A stretch of DNA of 47,036 nt from Tubiluchus corallicola. Taxonomy: Eukaryota > Priapulida > Priapulimorpha > Priapulimorphida > Tubiluchidae. Where the stretch lies: assembly GCA_030141605.1 (NCBI GenBank), contig JAQGDQ010001328.1:1-47036 (forward strand), read 5' to 3'. The notes beneath the pieces were generated by a model that was given only the letters and a program-made list of their open reading frames with translations, ran no database searches and had not been told where the DNA came from. The first letter of the stretch is position 1. Each line of letters opens with the position of its first letter. This document shows positions 44,631 to 47,036 of the stretch, in pieces. The position numbers were made by a program, and so were the translations under genes.

Positions 44631-46009
44631 TGGGTCTAATAGCATTTATCATAACAAGCAAATTTCAACTTTGTCAAAATGTTTTGCGTGACTAAACTAT
44701 GCTGCTGTACTGTTGGCGTTGCCATCGTCATCATTATAATCACCATGTGAAATGGTGGATGTGTTTTGTTGTGGGTGATGTGGTCTGGGTTGTGTGTTCA
44801 TTTACGAGCAAAATTCTGTTTGGCAAATCTTATAATTAATTTCAGTACATGCACGCACGCACGAACGCACGCAAACACACACGCATATATATATTATTTG
44901 TGTTGTTTGTACAAGAATGTTTTGTAGAACTTCTAGCTAGCAAATAAATAAGGTTATTAAAATATGATAACCAGAATTTTAAATTACCTTTTATACGTAT
45001 CATTACATTACATTACATTTCATTACTATATACAAAATGACAATACAATAACTTTATGCTAAAATGTAATCACTTTTAAAACTGTGATACAATATCAAAA
45101 TTAGATGTAAGAAAACAAGGTCATCACCAACTGCAGCTCAAGCACCAGGTGACTTGGTCTTTTGCATGAATATGAGCAGTAGAACAGCAACAGATTTTCA
45201 ACGTTTTTATCACTATGAGAATTTCATAAACCAACTTCTTCCTGAAGAAATGAAGCAACAGACTTGCATGAATATTTGTAATTTTTAAAGTGGTAAAGAT
45301 GGTCCTTTGTCTCGTGGCCCATTGACCGACTGTCAATTATCCGCTGGTGCTTCCCCAGGCTACGTTAGCAATGCTGTCACGTTATCAAAAGTCCATTTAA
45401 CTATGTGAAAGCAATGTGACTATATCGTGGTACTGGTTCCCTAGCAAACTTCACTATTCTTCCTACATCCAAAACGCACTTGCCACTAAAAAACTGTTTG
45501 TTGTGTATTTACTCATAGATGACAGTCACATATTGGTTCTATAGGAGTTGGTTTGCTTGTTTCAGAAGAAGCCAGTGCGGGTAGACGGGAACAACAAGCT
45601 ACCCGGACAGCCTACAGTTCATTTTGTGATCAGATTGTAAATTAAAATGGCTGCAATTGTTTTGTAATTCTTAGCAAGCGTAGTTCTTATCTTCGTTAGT
45701 GTAGTTCTCTTTAAAATTACGATTAGCAAAAAATATCTGCTGAAATGTCAAAAAACGTAAATTTGTAAGAAAAGGCATAACACCTGAGCAAAGTAAAGAT
45801 TTGCTAGAATGGGACGATGCCAGCTATGATTGTAGCACTTTTGATGATGAATCTTCGGAAGTAAATAAGTATGTAATTTATTGACCAAGAACTATGATTA
45901 CACTATGATCAGGGTAAACACACGAAAAATAACACAATAAGTTGGTCCACATTTTCTCCAAAGCATTGATACATTGAGGATGGCATTTAACATAATTAAC
46001 ATATTTTAC
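44631..46009. other. Intergenic with short simple repeats
   Basis: A CACGCACG/CACA run at 44849-44884, TATA at 44885-44892, and an (ATTAC)n run at 45003-45026. No gene recognised; a 70-aa minus frame at 45124-45336 has no known domain. Confidence 0.4.
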
Positions 46010-46330
46010 ATTATATTATAAGTCCAACAAGAAACAGTGATTATTGTGCAAAACACTTAAAGCACTGATGAATATAGTCCACAATAGATTGGTTATCGTT
46101 ATGCCTGAATATTGACACATCAATATTAGAGAACCGCGGAAGTTTTCTGATCGGGTCAGACTTCGCACAATTTCACAAAACATCTTCTTCGTCTTGAACA
46201 GGCCTTGGTTCGTTAGTACAGAAGTCGCAAAACCGCCTTTGCCTAGGTATACTCCTCCACCTGCCAATTTTAATAGCCAATTTATGACCAGATCTTCTGG
46301 CCTATATTTGAATATATAGGATGACTAACC
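46010..46330 (-). pseudogene. LINE ORF2 C-terminal relic with CCHC-type motif
   Basis: The minus strand gives HKLAIKIGRWRSIPRQRRFC followed by DFCTNEPRPVQDEEDVL and NCAKSDPIRKLP (46275-46120). This fits the LINE C-terminal pattern L.IE.GRW....R.C..C....EDE.H.L..C: first Cys pair in RFCDFC, acidic EDE, last Cys in NCAKS. The expected His (EDExHxL) is not seen, and a stop (TGA at 46170-46172) breaks the frame. It lies just 3' of the diverged SINE. Confidence 0.65.
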
Positions 46331-46429
46331 AAATCCGGAATCAAATGTCTGTGTGTATCCATTCTACTGTTGGTTGACACACTACATTCTTGTGCTCTCC
46401 TTTGCTTTTCCTCTATTGCAGGGTCTCGT

Positions 46430-46581
46430 TTCAGAGAGGTAGAAGTCTTTTCAGTGCTGGTCGAAGAACCGGCAGCACCATTTTTCAAGTCTTTGGCTGG
46501 ATTCGGTCGAGAGTTGAACCCACGATTCCTGGGTGGTAAGAGAGCACGCTAGTGACGCTACCATTGAGCTACGCCACCCGG
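46430..46581 (-). mobile_element. tRNA-derived SINE (diverged third copy)
   Basis: Read on the minus strand, it starts with the same GGGTGGCGTAGCTCAATGG head as the SINE at 281. Its A box is at 46561-46571 and B box at 46510-46520. The body (GACTTGAAAAATGGTGCTGC and on) aligns with GAGTTGAAAAACGGTACGGC of the first copy, with several substitutions, so it is older. Block A of the Helitron-like family abuts its 5' side at about 46583, and a LINE tail lies on its 3' side. Confidence 0.65.
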
Positions 46582-46582
46582 T

Positions 46583-46745
46583 TTATTTTGGGGGTTTATT
46601 TTTCGAATTGGGCACACCGGAACGAACGGGAAGCGAAATACCTGTAAAAATGGCGGCCGTTTTTGGCCTTTTTTTTGCAAATACCTCTTATTTCTAGATA
46701 ACGGGGATGGACCGAAGGCGGTGTTGGTAATAATAGCATAGTCCG
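46583..46745. repeat. Helitron-like block A, right copy (inverted)
   Basis: GGGGGTTTATTTTTCGAAT, GGAACGAACGGG, AAAAATGGC...CCGTTTTT and ACCTCTTATTTCTA follow the reverse complement of 2230-2105 in the same order, with many substitutions. The palindrome AAAAATGGCCATTTTT is altered to AAAAATGGCGGCCGTTTTT. Confidence 0.7.
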
Positions 46746-47036
46746 TATCGAAAATTTGTTTCATTGTATAAGGCATAACATAAATTCAAGTTAGGTGCAC
46801 TACAATTTTTAATTTTATTTAGCACTACTTAGGCCTATATAGAGGGACTTGCTCTATTAGCCAGTGAAAGTTAAAAGAGTCGTCCTCGTTGCTCATGTAG
46901 AGCGACCTTATATAAACATTTCATTCATAAATTAATCTAAATTGTGGGCTTCATGCAATGCATACTTGTATAGTCTGAAACTACCTACAGACCTATTCTA
47001 AGGGCAAATCTAAGTTTAACATTCAAGGCTATATTA
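46746..47036. other. Unannotated end of window
   Basis: No recognisable feature in the last 290 bp. Confidence 0.4.

Overview
This window is eukaryotic DNA from an invertebrate animal genome. It is AT-rich and gene-poor. It carries long microsatellites, tRNA-headed SINEs and broken copies of many animal transposon classes: Helitron-like, hAT MITE, piggyBac, BEL/Pao, and Jockey-, CR1- and RTE-like LINEs. Its two intact genes are single-exon Golgi glycan-modifying enzymes of animal families. The phylum cannot be fixed by eye; a marine invertebrate is a reasonable guess, no more. No rRNA gene, true tRNA gene, CRISPR array or bacterial operon was seen.

Layout. 1-1970 is an inverted repeat with 635-bp arms that show no difference by eye. 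A 445-bp hAT-type MITE with an 8-bp target duplication sits in its loop. 1971-4760 holds tandem copies of a repeat family whose ends look like Helitron 3' termini, followed by a degenerate ~106-bp minisatellite and a (CT)n tract. The same family returns in inverted orientation at 43610-44630 and 46583-46745, so the window is flanked by inverted copies about 39 kb apart. 5040-11395 holds two LINE relics and very long (TAA)n, (CT)n and (TTG)n tracts.

The real genes: a carbohydrate sulfotransferase of the HNK-1ST/chondroitin 4-sulfotransferase type on the minus strand (11396-12415), and an alpha-1,3-fucosyltransferase of family GT10 on the plus strand (24121-25374). A second GT10 copy at 33440-34473 is 5'-truncated and frameshifted. 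Both enzyme types are type II Golgi proteins that decorate glycans: one moves sulfate from PAPS, the other fucose from GDP-fucose. Their closeness is suggestive, but nothing in the sequence shows they act together.

Between them: a BEL/Pao gag-protease fragment (13711-16725), an RTE-like LINE tail (17870-18720), CR1-like ORF1 and Jockey-like LINE relics (18990-21732), another LINE tail (28490-29095), a possible acidic internal exon (29825-30260), two piggyBac transposase remnants (34884-35275 minus, 35790-36338 plus) and LINEs at 36755-37945 (plus), 38700-40720 (minus) and 46010-46330 (minus). The minus-strand LINE at 38700-40720 abuts a 34-bp minisatellite with telomere-like CCCTAA cores.

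The most notable material is the Helitron-like repeat family and its inverted arrangement around the glycan-enzyme region, not a new gene system. All calls rest on reading motifs; no database search was possible.
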